Shown piece after piece: positions 52,600 to 62,671 of a stretch of 64,000 nucleotides of DNA. The DNA is from CADEFX01 sp963840425 (GTDB lineage: Bacteria > Pseudomonadota > Alphaproteobacteria > Rhizobiales > Hyphomicrobiaceae). The notes beneath the pieces were generated by a model. That model was not told the DNA's origin. It saw only the letters and a program-made list of their open reading frames with translations, and made no database searches. The translations under genes and the position numbers were made by a program. How positions within the stretch are numbered: the stretch's first letter is position 1; the number at the start of each line of letters is the position of its first letter. Location of the stretch: assembly GCA_963840425.1 (NCBI GenBank), contig CAWIYZ010000023.1, forward strand, positions 62,001 through 126,000. The letters run 5' to 3'.

Positions 52600-55500
52600 C
52601 TACTTCACGCGGCGAGAGGGAGCCGTGGTCTCCGATGACCAGCCGCCGAGCGCCTCGCCGTCGACGCGCGGACCGTCTTGTGATGCCCCGCCGTCCGTCG
52701 GCGGGCTCGCACGGACCTGGGGTCCCGATGCTTTGCTCCCTTTCGTCTGGGGCCGCTCTTCGCGCGGGGTGATGCGTGGGTTCTCGGGCGCCATCTGGAA
52801 GATTTCGCGAAAGATGCCCGGCATGACGAAGGACAGCGGATTGACAATGACTTGCGGCTCCGCCATCGGCCCTTCGATAGCGAACGTGATGCCGAGCACG
52901 CCCTCTCCGCGCGGTCCCGTCAGCAGCGGCCCGAGCAGCGGAATCGGCGCGAAGCTGCGGTTGAGCTCGGAGAGTGGCACATACGTGCCGCCGAGCTGAA
53001 CGCGCTGGCTCTTGTAGTCGATCTTGCCGCGCACGGTGGCGCCGACCAGCGGCCCGGTGACATGCGCATTGTCGAGCACGAGCTGGCCGTTGCCCATGGA
53101 GAAGGGCGCGCGCAGACGCTCGAACTCGAACTGCTCGCGCACCACACGCTTGGCTTGCGCGCGCCCGCCGCCATCGATGGCAGGACGGCCTCCATCGGGT
53201 GTCTGCAGCACCTCGCTGACGATCGGATCGCCGAGCACCCGGAAGTTGCGGATGGTCAATACTCCGGTCTTCTCAGCCACACCCTTGCCATCCAGGTTGA
53301 GCTCCAGCTCGGCGACGCCATCAATCATGTTGGGATAGAAGCCGATCAGCTTGAGGGCCTGCCCGGCATCGGATGTGTCGGCGACAAAGAGGCGGGGCTT
53401 GCCGGGCTCCTGCCGCAACCTCGCGCTCAACGGTTTGCCGCCGTCGAGGGTGCCGCGGAGGTCGAGCATCGTGAGCTGCTCGGCCCGCTTCTGCATCCTG
53501 AGCTTGACGCTACGTAGTGCGATGTCGGAAGCGCCGAGCACGGCGCCGATCTCCGCCGTCAGATCGAGACCCGGCCGGTCCTTCGCCTGCACTTGACTGT
53601 CGGTGAGCTGCCCGAAGGTGATCAGCGTCCGGAATAGCTCGTTGCCGTCGTAGACTTTCCCTTGCGCCTTGACATCCCATACCCGCCCGGGGCGCAAGAC
53701 GCCTCGCACGTCGAGGTTGGTGACCACGTTCAGCGAGAAGCCGGGAAAGTGATATTCTTTGGCGTGGTTGTCGGGTCCGAGGCCGACCCAGCCATCGATC
53801 GCAATGTTCTCGCCCAACAGCCGGAAGTTCCGCAGCTCGGTCTTGTGCTGTTGCCCCTTGACCGCATCGAACTGCAGCGTCGCGGGCCGGCCGGTCGGCT
53901 TGCGCCAGGAGATGTCATTGAGCGTCAGCTCGGCGCCGGTCAGGTCGGCCACGAGATGAATCTCGGGCTCCACACGCCCCGCCCGCTGCACGCTGACCTC
54001 GACCGGCACCTCGCCGTGCACCATGTGATTGAGATCGAGGCCCAGCTGCGTGCGGTCGCTGTCGTCGAGCCTGGCGCTGATTTTGATCGGAGGCTGCTGC
54101 GCGTCCGGCACCCCGATCAGGCGCTGCCAGCCGAGCTTCATGTTGACGCCTGCGAGGAGCATGTCGCCCCTTACATCGACCGATTTTTCCGTGGCATCGA
54201 CGACGACCGTCGCACCATGAACGTCATGCCCCCCGAACACGTCCTTGGCGCGCCCGTCCGTAATGCGCAGCTTGCCCTCGAGCTTCATGTCGGCGGTCGT
54301 GAGGGTGCTGCCCAGCGGCAAGGTCACGCGAACCTGTCCCTCGGCCTTGCCCTCGAGACCTTGCAGGTTCACGCCGGTCTCGCGCCCGAGCGAGATCGGC
54401 TCGCGGCTGAGAAAATCCAGGGTCGCAGCAAGCGGCGCCTGCGCCCTGACCGAGAGCTCGGCCATCGGCCGCTCGCTGTCGATGTTGGCAGCAAAGAGCC
54501 TGCCTGATCGCAGCGCGATGCGCTCGCCACGGGAATTTGCGATGGAGGCCTCGGGTATCGTCACCTCAGCGTCGTTGCCCTCGACCCTGAGCAAGGCACG
54601 CGGCGCCAGCACCGGCGGCAGACCTTCCATCGTGCTGATCTCGACGTCGGCGGCTTCCAGCGTCAATAGGAGGCGGCGCCCGGAAGGGTCGGCATCCTGG
54701 CGCACGTCCGTGCCGACCTCGCGGCTCGTGGCCATCACGAACGATCCGCCCTTGAGTGTACCGCCGATGAGATTGGGTCCGATCCAGGTGCGCGTGCGGC
54801 GCGCCAGCGGGCCCGGCCATAGTGCCTTCACGGTCGCCATCGGCATGGGGCCAATCTGGCCTTCGAGACGGCCATCGATGCGGTCGGTCATGCTGGCCAC
54901 ATGTCCGGTCATGGCAATCTGCGCACCGCCAGCCTGCAACTTCAACTCATCGAGCTGCAGGCGTCCAGGCTCGGGTCCCACGCGCCCCTTGGCAGTCCAA
55001 CGATCGATGTTGAGCGGCGGCACGTCGAAATCCTCAGCCGCGATCACGCCGCTGAGCGTGCGCAGGTCGAACTGCCAGCCCGCGGACTGCCCGTTGGCGG
55101 CCCAGGCGTGGGTCATGGCGCCGCCGACGACGGCATGGCTCCTGCCCCACGACAGCGTGGAGGGACCAAAGTCGAAGCGCTGCTGGTCGCCCGCATAGCG
55201 CACATCGAGGCGGCCGGAGCCGATGGTATGTGGCACATGATCCAGCCATGGCAGGTAGAGCCGGCCGGGCTCCAGGTCGAGGCCGAAATGCCCACCCAAG
55301 ACCTCACCCTCTGCCGATAGCTCGATGCTGCCGGTCCCGGAGATGGGCAGGTCGATGCCATTGAGCATGGCGAAGTGCGGAGAGTTGTGCACCAGGGCAC
55401 GCGGCACCAGATCCTGTATGGAGGCATCGACCCGGAGCGTCTTGGCTTTGGGCGAGTCCTCGGTGCGGAAGCTGAACGTCCACTCGCCTTCCCCGGCGGC

Positions 55501-56310
55501 CACGGCGCCTGAGCCGGATATGATGCTGCGGCTCTGCTCATGCTTGAGGCGAATGTCGAATTCCGGCACGCGCCAGCTGCTACGTCGCCCGTCTGCGTCA
55601 TAGATCAGCACGGCATCCTTGAAGCCCACCGACCCCAGGAACGAGGCGGCATCCACTCTGCGGCGTGCGCGTGCCGACGCCTCGCTGACCGTACGGGCAA
55701 GATCGAGGCGCCGAAACGGCGTTGCCGGACTGCTCGCAACATTCTCCGCACGCACTCCCGAAGCGCCGTCGGTCCGGGATTGAGGGACGGCCGATGCATC
55801 CTCGGCCTTGGCTGCGCGCGCAAAACTCACCGAGAGCTGGCCATCCGCGTCGCGCGCGATCAGAAAGCGCGGCTCGATGAGCTCGATGCGGGACGGCGCG
55901 ATGTGGCCTGACATCAACGCGCGCGTGCTCAAACGCACGGCCGCAAGCGGAGCAAGCGCCAGAATGTCACCGTCGTTCTCGTGGACCTGTATGTTCTTCA
56001 GTCGGAATTCGATCCTGCCGCGCTCCGACAGACGTACGATCGCGTCCTCGACATCGACAACGACGCCCGGCAATTCCGTCCTCAACGCCTGCTCGATTGG
56101 CGTCAGGAGGAAGTGCAGTGAGATTGGGCCTTGCAGCAGGCGCAGATAGGTCAGTCCGAGCCCGAGCCCTGTCACAGGCAGCAAGATAGCCAGCACTTTC
56201 AGCAGCAGGACCGCAGGACGCGAGATCCAGGGCACACATCGGCGCAGGACACTGCTATAACCGTCACGCGGTTGAGCACCCTGGCCACGGGCGGAGCCGG
56301 GCACAGTCAT
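52600..56310 (-). CDS. Large AsmA/YhdP-like envelope protein (DUF3971 type)
   Basis: A protein of about 1236 residues from ATG 56310; in-frame ATGs further up (to 56436) are possible. One N-terminal membrane helix (PAVLLLKVLAILLPVTGLGL) is followed by a long beta-rich periplasmic domain, and the C-terminal part has LGGTYVPLSELNRSFAPIPL, GPLLTGPRGEGVLGITFAIE and PMAEPQVIVNPLSFVMPGIF, typical of AsmA/YhdP C-termini. Such proteins form hydrophobic grooves carrying phospholipid from inner to outer membrane. The last 60 residues are low-complexity. Confidence 0.88.
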   Translation of the reverse strand: MTVPGSARGQGAQPRDGYSSVLRRCVPWISRPAVLLLKVLAILLPVTGLGLGLTYLRLLQGPISLHFLLTPIEQALRTELPGVVVDVEDAIVRLSERGRIEFRLKNIQVHENDGDILALAPLAAVRLSTRALMSGHIAPSRIELIEPRFLIARDADGQLSVSFARAAKAEDASAVPQSRTDGASGVRAENVASSPATPFRRLDLARTVSEASARARRRVDAASFLGSVGFKDAVLIYDADGRRSSWRVPEFDIRLKHEQSRSIISGSGAVAAGEGEWTFSFRTEDSPKAKTLRVDASIQDLVPRALVHNSPHFAMLNGIDLPISGTGSIELSAEGEVLGGHFGLDLEPGRLYLPWLDHVPHTIGSGRLDVRYAGDQQRFDFGPSTLSWGRSHAVVGGAMTHAWAANGQSAGWQFDLRTLSGVIAAEDFDVPPLNIDRWTAKGRVGPEPGRLQLDELKLQAGGAQIAMTGHVASMTDRIDGRLEGQIGPMPMATVKALWPGPLARRTRTWIGPNLIGGTLKGGSFVMATSREVGTDVRQDADPSGRRLLLTLEAADVEISTMEGLPPVLAPRALLRVEGNDAEVTIPEASIANSRGERIALRSGRLFAANIDSERPMAELSVRAQAPLAATLDFLSREPISLGRETGVNLQGLEGKAEGQVRVTLPLGSTLTTADMKLEGKLRITDGRAKDVFGGHDVHGATVVVDATEKSVDVRGDMLLAGVNMKLGWQRLIGVPDAQQPPIKISARLDDSDRTQLGLDLNHMVHGEVPVEVSVQRAGRVEPEIHLVADLTGAELTLNDISWRKPTGRPATLQFDAVKGQQHKTELRNFRLLGENIAIDGWVGLGPDNHAKEYHFPGFSLNVVTNLDVRGVLRPGRVWDVKAQGKVYDGNELFRTLITFGQLTDSQVQAKDRPGLDLTAEIGAVLGASDIALRSVKLRMQKRAEQLTMLDLRGTLDGGKPLSARLRQEPGKPRLFVADTSDAGQALKLIGFYPNMIDGVAELELNLDGKGVAEKTGVLTIRNFRVLGDPIVSEVLQTPDGGRPAIDGGGRAQAKRVVREQFEFERLRAPFSMGNGQLVLDNAHVTGPLVGATVRGKIDYKSQRVQLGGTYVPLSELNRSFAPIPLLGPLLTGPRGEGVLGITFAIEGPMAEPQVIVNPLSFVMPGIFREIFQMAPENPRITPREERPQTKGSKASGPQVRASPPTDGGASQDGPRVDGEALGGWSSETTAPSRRVK

Positions 56311-56559
56311 GTTCGACGCTAGCCGACCGCTGCCGTTGCGAGGCAACGGTGGCGGCTGGGTGCGATGGGCGGGCCGCCCACGGCTCTCCATTAGCGTCGT
56401 GTCCCCCTGCTCGCGATGTGCCCCACTCGATACCATCGCCGCCGGAGACCAGAAATCCCCGCGACCGGCGCTGCCGTCGAGTACGCTCGATGACGACGTT
56501 CCCGGACCAATACCCCCGACCGGGACGTGACTGTTGCGGAACGCTTTTATGTCAGCGTG

Positions 56560-56609
56560 CTAGTGTACCGATCGCGAAGCTCGCCAGCATTTCTCGGTCG
56601 TCACACTAG
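56560..56609 (+). repeat. Short derivative of the CTAG repeat (copy E6)
   Basis: 50 bases from CTAGTGTACCGATCGCGAAG to TTTCTCGGTCGTCACACTAG, joining the module A outer arm to the module B outer arm, as in E1. It lies in the 340-base gap between the YhdP-like gene and bcp, 42 bases before the bcp start; the rest of the gap shows no gene. Confidence 0.82.
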
Positions 56610-56651
56610 GTTGGATGAAGTTGGACAAAAACGACGAAAGAAAGGCGCTGT

Positions 56652-57119
56652 ATGGTACGCGAGGGAGATATAGCCCCAGATTTCGCACTGCCCACAGACA
56701 GTGGTGAAAAGATCAAGCTGTCCCAGCTCAGAGGTAAGCAGGTGGTGCTCTATTTCTACCCCAAAGACGACACCTCGGGTTGTACAGTCGAGGCCAAGGA
56801 TTTTTCCAGCCTGGCCGCCGACTTTCGCACGGCCAAAACCCACATCATCGGCGTTTCGCCGGACAGCGTCGAAAGCCATGCGAAGTTCCGCAAAAAGCAT
56901 AACCTCGACGTGCAGCTCGGCGCGGACGGGGACAAGGCAGTCGCTAATGCGTATGGCGTGTGGGTGGAAAAATCGATGTACGGGCGCAAGTACATGGGTG
57001 TGGAGCGCTCCACATTTCTGATCGACAAGGCCGGCCGCATCGCCAAGAGCTGGCGCAAGGTCAAGGTGCCAGGGCATGCGGCCGAGGTGCTCGCTGCCGC
57101 GCAGGACCTTGGACGCTGA
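56652..57119 (+). CDS. bcp: Thioredoxin-dependent thiol peroxidase Bcp (peroxiredoxin Q)
   Basis: A 155-residue AhpC/TSA-fold protein. VREGDIAPDFALPTDSGEKI starts it; the peroxidatic Cys is in YFYPKDDTSGCTVEAKDFSS near residue 44 (the more common form is TPGC). The Arg in GVERSTFLID lies in the active site. It lacks the second Cys five residues on (VEAKD), so it is a 1-Cys or atypical form. It reduces hydrogen peroxide and alkyl peroxides in the cytoplasm. It is followed by a DUF455 gene after 8 bases. Confidence 0.92.
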   Translation: MVREGDIAPDFALPTDSGEKIKLSQLRGKQVVLYFYPKDDTSGCTVEAKDFSSLAADFRTAKTHIIGVSPDSVESHAKFRKKHNLDVQLGADGDKAVANAYGVWVEKSMYGRKYMGVERSTFLIDKAGRIAKSWRKVKVPGHAAEVLAAAQDLGR

Positions 57120-57127
57120 ACGGGCCA

Positions 57128-57964
57128 ATGGCTGCAAGTGAACAAGCCCAGCCCTCCGGCCTTGCCGCAGCCGCTTGCGCGATCGTCGGCAACTCCAATC
57201 CCCTCGAAAAGGTGCGCTTGGCCCAATTGACGGCCGAAGCCTGGTTCGCACGCCGGCTGTCGCTCGGGCCAATTCGGACGGCCTCGGCCATGCCCGACCG
57301 CCCCGGCCGCCCGCCGCAGCCCGTGCTGTTGCCGCCGCGCTCGATGCCGAAACGGTCGACACAGGGCTTGAAGGGACGGATCGCCCTGCTGCACTCCCTT
57401 GCCCATATCGAGCTCAACGCCATCGACATGACCTGGGACCTGATCGGCCGGTTCATTCATGTGCCGATGCCTCAGTCGTATTTCGACAACTGGGTGCAGG
57501 TCGGGCTCGAGGAGGCGACACACTTCGGGCTCCTCTCGCAGCGTCTTGGCGAGCTCGGCGCCGCCTATGGCGATCTGCCGGCTCATGACGGCCTCTGGCA
57601 GGCCGCCCAGGCCACGGGCGGCAGCCTGCTCGCGCGCATCGCGGTCGTGCCGCTGGTGCTCGAGGCCCGCGGCCTCGACGTCAGCCCGGCTCTGATCGAC
57701 AGTCTGGATGCCGCAGGCGACGGGCCCTCGGCACGGATCATCGAGACAATCTACCGCGACGAGAAGCGGCACGTCGCGTTCGGGGCCAAGTGGTTTCGAT
57801 TCCTGTGCGACCGCGAGGGACTGATGCCGGAGCCCACCTTCCACACCCTCGTGCGCACACATTTTCGCGGCCCCATCAAGCCGCCGTTCAATGACAAGGC
57901 GCGCGCCGAGGCCGGGCTCGCTCCCGGTTTCTACAAACCGCTGGTTGCGACCGGACGCATCTGA
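57128..57964 (+). CDS. DUF455 ferritin-like domain protein
   Basis: A 278-residue helical protein. Marks: IALLHSLAHIELNAIDMTWD (Glu/His metal ligands), YFDNWVQVGLEEATHFGLLS (EE-x-x-H), and ETIYRDEKRHVAFGAKWFRF (DE-x-x-H). These three are the di-iron ligands of ferritin-like proteins. DUF455 relatives are often annotated near modified tRNA or peroxide genes; role is unknown. ATG at 57128, 8 bases after bcp, suggests a two-gene oxidative-stress unit. Confidence 0.85.
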   Translation: MAASEQAQPSGLAAAACAIVGNSNPLEKVRLAQLTAEAWFARRLSLGPIRTASAMPDRPGRPPQPVLLPPRSMPKRSTQGLKGRIALLHSLAHIELNAIDMTWDLIGRFIHVPMPQSYFDNWVQVGLEEATHFGLLSQRLGELGAAYGDLPAHDGLWQAAQATGGSLLARIAVVPLVLEARGLDVSPALIDSLDAAGDGPSARIIETIYRDEKRHVAFGAKWFRFLCDREGLMPEPTFHTLVRTHFRGPIKPPFNDKARAEAGLAPGFYKPLVATGRI

Positions 57965-58137
57965 TTTTTGTGACCCGACCGGTTTGCGGTGACCGCACGC
58001 GCCAAAGGTGCTAAGCAACGCCAGCGGAAAGCCAGAGGATGCGGGGTGCTTTCAGCGGTTGGCCGGAGAGTCGGCCATCATGCAGTCCGAATTGCGGGGC
58101 ACGCAGGGGCCGTGCACGTCGAGGGAGTTGAGCATCC

Positions 58138-58641
58138 ATGTTTACGAAGAAATCCGACAAGGGTCCTGTCACGTACGAGGCGCCGCGCAGCATCAGCACT
58201 GCCCAGCCCTCGCCGGCCCCCCTGGCTGCCCGTCAGCAGGAAAGCCCACACCAGCAAGACGGCAGCCCGAGCAGCGTTTCACAGATCAGTGCCGACCTGA
58301 CGATCATCGGCAACCTCGTGTCCAGGGGCGAGGTGCAGATCGACGGCGAGATCCAGGGCGACTTGCACGCCGCCAGCATCATCGTCGGCGAAAATGCACG
58401 CATCACCGGCAATGTCGTCGCCGAGGAGATCGTCGTACGCGGCTCCGTGGTGGGGTCGGTGCGCGGCAAGCGCGTGCTGCTGCAATCCAGCAGCAAGCTC
58501 GAAGGCGACGTCTTCCATCAGCAATTGGCCATCGAGCAGGGGGCCTATTTCGAAGGCAAGTCCCGCCGCATGGAGGATCCGACGGCCGGTATACAGCGCC
58601 CCGAGATCGCCTATCCGGCAAGCAACGGGCACGCGAACTGA
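58138..58641 (+). CDS. Bactofilin
   Basis: A 167-residue polymer-forming cytoskeletal protein: disordered N-terminus (1-50), then a bactofilin beta-helix about 55-140 with ISADLTIIGNLVSRGEVQID, GEIQGDLHAASIIVGENARI and GNVVAEEIVVRGSVVGSVRG, then a short tail. Bactofilins polymerise without nucleotide and recruit peptidoglycan enzymes at curved or polar sites. It is the second bactofilin-domain gene of the window, and PBP1A and an amidase gene lie close by. ATG at 58138 has GAGGGAG about 14 bases upstream. Confidence 0.9.
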   Translation: MFTKKSDKGPVTYEAPRSISTAQPSPAPLAARQQESPHQQDGSPSSVSQISADLTIIGNLVSRGEVQIDGEIQGDLHAASIIVGENARITGNVVAEEIVVRGSVVGSVRGKRVLLQSSSKLEGDVFHQQLAIEQGAYFEGKSRRMEDPTAGIQRPEIAYPASNGHAN

Positions 58642-58692
58642 TCTGGGACCATCTTCCGCCCATAGCCGAGGGCTGAGGCGGCGCATCGCCAC

Positions 58693-59824
58693 TTAGTCGA
58701 GATCGGCCACCTCGGCTGGCCCGCCGCCCTTGATGCGTTGGGCCAGCGCTGCCTCGATGAAGGACGTGATATTGCCGTCGAGCACGCTTGCCGCGTCGCT
58801 CGTCTGGGTGCCGGTACGCAGGTCCTTCACCATCTGATACGGCTGCAACACATACGAGCGGATCTGGTGACCCCAGCCGATGTCGGATTTCGACGCCGCC
58901 TCGGCGGCAGCCAGCTCCTCGCGCTTTTTCAGCTCCAGCTCGTAGAGACGCGCCTTGAGGCGCTTCAGGCCCGACTCACGGTTCTGGTGCTGCGAGCGCT
59001 GGTCTTGGGAGACGAGCATGATGTTGGTGGGCTTGTGCACGATGCGCACCGCCGATTCGGTCTTATTGACATGCTGGCCGCCGGCACCGCCCGAGCGCAT
59101 GGTGGTAATTTCCAGGTCTGCCGGATTGATTTCGATCTCGATGGAATCGTCGACGACCGGATAGACCCAGACGCTGGCAAAACTGGTGTGGCGCCGTGCA
59201 TTAGAGTTGAATGGAGAGATGCGCACCAAGCGGTGCACACCCGACTCGGTCTTGAGCCAGCCGTAGGCATTCTCGCCCTTGATTTCGAGCGTTGCCGACT
59301 TGATGCCGGCCTGCTCCCCTGAGCTTTCGTCGATGAGGCTCACCTTGTAGCCCCGCGCTTCGGCCCAGCGCATGTACATGCGCAGGAGCATTGCCGCCCA
59401 GTCCTGGCTCTCGGTGCCACCCGCACCAGCGTTGACCTCGAGATAAGCGTCATTGCTGTCGGCCTCGCCCGAGAGCAGAGCCTCGATCTCGTGCCGCTGC
59501 GCCTCTTCCGCCAGCCGCTCGAGCGCGCTGCCTGCCTCCACGATGGTGGCCTCGTCGCCTTCGGCCTCGCCGAGCTCCATCAGCGTCAGACCATCCTCCA
59601 GCTCACGCTCGATCCGGCGGTACATTTTTATGGATCGCTCGAGCTGCTGGCGCTGGCGCATCACCTTCTGCGCCCGCTGCGGATCACCCCACAGCTTGGG
59701 ATCCTCGCTCTGGCGGTTCAGCTCGCCTAAACGCCTCTCGGCAGTGTCCCAGTCAAAGAGACCTCCGCAGCAGCACCAGCGACTGTTGAATGTCGTCGAC
59801 GAGCTTTTGATATTCAGCGCGCAT
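58693..59824 (-). CDS. prfB: Peptide chain release factor 2, with programmed +1 frameshift
   Basis: RF2 releases peptides at UGA and UAA. The first 23 codons run from ATG 59824 (MRAEYQKLVDDIQQSLVLLR then RSL) to an in-frame TGA at 59755-59753. Skipping one base at CTT TGA C gives DWDTAERRLGELNRQSEDPK onward to 58693, about 376 residues in all. The anticodon-mimic SPF is in RISPFNSNARRHTSF and the catalytic GGQ in MRSGGAGGQHVNKTE near 246. A single unshifted frame would lack the proper N-terminus. Confidence 0.93.
59753..59766 (-). promoter_or_regulatory. prfB: RF2 +1 frameshift site
   Basis: On the minus strand GGAGG (59766-59762), TCT, CTT, TGA: a Shine-Dalgarno-like stretch 3 bases before the CTT slippery codon and the TGA C context. 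RF2 shortage favours slipping, giving self-regulation. Confidence 0.93.
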
Positions 59825-59920
59825 CGCGGAGCCTCTGTTCGTATCGGTGAAGCCGGATAGTGGGCGGCTATATAAGCTCGGCCCACAGCAGTGTAAACGC
59901 TGTCGGCCGCGTATCGCCGC

Positions 59921-62479
59921 CTACCACATCCCGCGGCGTGTGGTGATGGCGCGCTCGTCCTCGCGCTGCTGCACGAACGTGCCGCCGTCCGTCGTGAAGC
60001 CGATGATGGAATACGCGTCGTCCGGCTCCTCGCTCGGCTTGAACGCCTCGGGCATGGCGTCGGGTTCGCCCTGCGCTCTGAGCCCCGTGCGCAAATTGAC
60101 GCGAACGATCTTGATGCCCGGCGGCTGACGGAACGGCACGGCCTTCTTGTCCGCCAGCGCCGCTTTCATGAAAGCGCCGAAAATCGGCGCCGCCACCTGA
60201 CCGCCGGTTTGACCCTTGCCCATCGGGCGCGGCGTGTCGTAGCCGATGAAGACGCCGACAACCAAGTCCGGCGTATAGCCGATGAACCAGGCATCCTTCT
60301 CTTCGTTGGTGGTGCCGGTCTTGCCTGCGACCGGCACGCCCGGGATGAACTGCTTGATTACGGTCGCCGTGCCACGCTGCACGACGCCTTCCATCATGGA
60401 GGTCATCTGGTAGGCGGTGTGTGGATCGATGATCTGCTTGCGATCATCGGGGAGGGCGGGCTCGTTCTGGCCCTGCCATTTCTCCGCCTTGCATCCCGTG
60501 CACTCGCGCTTGTCGTGACGCCAGATGGTGTGCCCCCAGCGATCCTGGATGCGATCGATGAGCGTCGGCTGCACCTGCTTGCCGCCGTTGGCGAGGCTGG
60601 AATAGGCAGCCGCCATTCTGAGCAGCGTCGTCTCGCCCGCGCCAAGCGACATGGCCAGCACCGGCAGCAGGTCGTCGTAGACGCCGAAGCGCTTGGAGTA
60701 TTCCACGATGATCGGCATGCCCAGATCCTGGGCCAGCCGCACGGTCATCTGATTGCGTGACTTCTCGATGCCGAGCCGCAGCGTCGAGGGGCCGAAGGAG
60801 CTGCCGCCGTCATAGTTCTTCGGCGACCAGATATCCTTGCCTGGACCCTGATCGATCTCGATCGGCGCATCCAACACGATGCTGGTCGGCTTGTAACCGT
60901 TGTCGAGCGCCGCCGCATAAACGAGAGGCTTGTACGACGAGCCGGGTTGCCGCTTGGCCTGTAGCGCGCGGTCGAACTGGCTGCTCGCGAACGAGAACCC
61001 GCCGGCGACTGCGTGCACACGTCCTGTATGCGGGTCCATGGCGACCAGGCCGCCACCTACCTCGGGAACCTGCATCAGCGACCACACACCGGTCGGCTGA
61101 TCCGGGTTCTTTGGCGCCACCCAGATCACGTCTCCGGGTGACAAAATGTCCGTCACGGCCTTCGGCGCGCCGCGATTGGTCTTCGCCCATTTGATCTCGT
61201 CGAATGGAATCTCCACTGCCTCGCGCTCGGCCACGAGGCTGCCGTCAGGCTGTCGTGCGGGCCTCAACCCGACCACGGCCTTCACCTTCTGGGCTTCGAG
61301 CACGACACCGAGGCGCCACGGCTGAATGTCGGTCGGAATCTCGATGCCGGTCAGCGCCGCACCCCAGTCGCCCGCGACCTCGATGCGCTGCAGGGCGCCG
61401 CGCCAGCCTTTGGCGCGATCGAAAGCAACAAGGCCGTCCGTCAGCGCCTTGCGCGCCAGGCGCTGCAGGGCCGGATCGAAGGTGGTGCGAACGGACAGGC
61501 CGCCGTTGACCCGGCCGTCGCCAACGCTCGAGCGGTCGGAGCGCCCGTAAAGGCCATCCTCGCCGAACTGTCCGGCCAGCGTCCGCCGCACATCCTCAGC
61601 GAAGTAATCGGCCGCATAGATTTGCGTGCCGAACGGCCGGAAGTTGACCGTCAGCGGCTTGGCCTTGGAGAGCTTCGCCTCCTGCGCCGTGACGAAGCCG
61701 TTCTCGGCCATCTGATCGATGATCCAATCACGCCGCACCGTGGCTTCCTTGGTCCGGCGGAAGGGATGGTAATTGTTGGGCGCCTTCGGCAGCGCGGCGA
61801 GATACGCGGCTTCCTCGATCGTCAGGTCCTTGAGCTCTTTGTTGTAGTAGTTGAGAGCGGCGGCGGCGACGCCATAAGAGCCGATGCCGAGATAGATTTC
61901 GTTGAGATAGAGCTCGAGAATGCGCTCTTTCGGGTAGGCGCGCTCGATGCGGATGGCAAGGATCGCCTCCTTCAGCTTGCGCTCGAGCGTGCGGTCGCTC
62001 GACAGCAGGAAGTTTTTGGCCACCTGCTGGGTGATGGTCGAAGCACCTTCCGCACGGCGCTCGCGCCCCTTCATGCGGTCCTCGGCGATCTTCATGACGG
62101 CACGCGCGATGCCCACGAAGTCGAGACCGCCGTGCTCGAAGAAGCGTTTGTCCTCCGCCGACAGGTAGGCGTTGATCACCAGCTTGGGGATCGTGTTGAT
62201 CGGCACGAAGATGCGACGCTCGCGCGCGTATTCGGCAATGAGCGATCCGTCGTGCGCATGAATACGCGTCATGACGGGCGGCTCGTAGCGGGCCAGGCTC
62301 TCGTAGCTCGGCAGATCCTTCGAGGCTTTCCAGAACAGGTAGCCGCCGACCGCGGAGCCCGCCAGGAACAGCACGACGCCTGATGCGAACAGAACGCCGA
62401 GCAGGCTCAGGATCCAGCTGCGCCGCCGCTTCTTTGGCCGTCTCGCGGGCGGCGGAGGAATGATCGGCGGCGGTCTCAT
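59921..62479 (-). CDS. mrcA: Penicillin-binding protein 1A (bifunctional)
   Basis: An 852-residue protein from ATG 62479, with a short basic Pro-rich cytoplasmic tail and one membrane helix (SLLGVLFASGVVLFLAGSAV). The glycosyltransferase (GT51) domain has SAEDKRFFEHGGLDFVGIAR and EGASTITQQVAKNFLLSSDR. The transpeptidase domain has the SxxK of PGSSYKPLVYAA near 513 and KTG in GKTGTTNEEKDAWFIGYTPD near 718. An OB-like insert lies between. It polymerises and crosslinks peptidoglycan. GTG near 62520 is an alternative start. Confidence 0.95.
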   Translation of the reverse strand: MRPPPIIPPPPARRPKKRRRSWILSLLGVLFASGVVLFLAGSAVGGYLFWKASKDLPSYESLARYEPPVMTRIHAHDGSLIAEYARERRIFVPINTIPKLVINAYLSAEDKRFFEHGGLDFVGIARAVMKIAEDRMKGRERRAEGASTITQQVAKNFLLSSDRTLERKLKEAILAIRIERAYPKERILELYLNEIYLGIGSYGVAAAALNYYNKELKDLTIEEAAYLAALPKAPNNYHPFRRTKEATVRRDWIIDQMAENGFVTAQEAKLSKAKPLTVNFRPFGTQIYAADYFAEDVRRTLAGQFGEDGLYGRSDRSSVGDGRVNGGLSVRTTFDPALQRLARKALTDGLVAFDRAKGWRGALQRIEVAGDWGAALTGIEIPTDIQPWRLGVVLEAQKVKAVVGLRPARQPDGSLVAEREAVEIPFDEIKWAKTNRGAPKAVTDILSPGDVIWVAPKNPDQPTGVWSLMQVPEVGGGLVAMDPHTGRVHAVAGGFSFASSQFDRALQAKRQPGSSYKPLVYAAALDNGYKPTSIVLDAPIEIDQGPGKDIWSPKNYDGGSSFGPSTLRLGIEKSRNQMTVRLAQDLGMPIIVEYSKRFGVYDDLLPVLAMSLGAGETTLLRMAAAYSSLANGGKQVQPTLIDRIQDRWGHTIWRHDKRECTGCKAEKWQGQNEPALPDDRKQIIDPHTAYQMTSMMEGVVQRGTATVIKQFIPGVPVAGKTGTTNEEKDAWFIGYTPDLVVGVFIGYDTPRPMGKGQTGGQVAAPIFGAFMKAALADKKAVPFRQPPGIKIVRVNLRTGLRAQGEPDAMPEAFKPSEEPDDAYSIIGFTTDGGTFVQQREDERAITTRRGMW

Positions 62480-62671
62480 GCGGCCCAGCAGCGTCCCTTT
62501 GGAACGAATATTCTTCTTCACCCTGTGCGCGGGCTGCAGATCCAGCACGCCCGGCTGCACATTAGCACGGAATATGGCGGCACAGCGCCCCAACAGCCTG
62601 AAAGATGGGCAAAACGGCGGAAATGATCAATGCATCCAAACGATATAGGGCTTTCCCCTATCAGCTCCATT

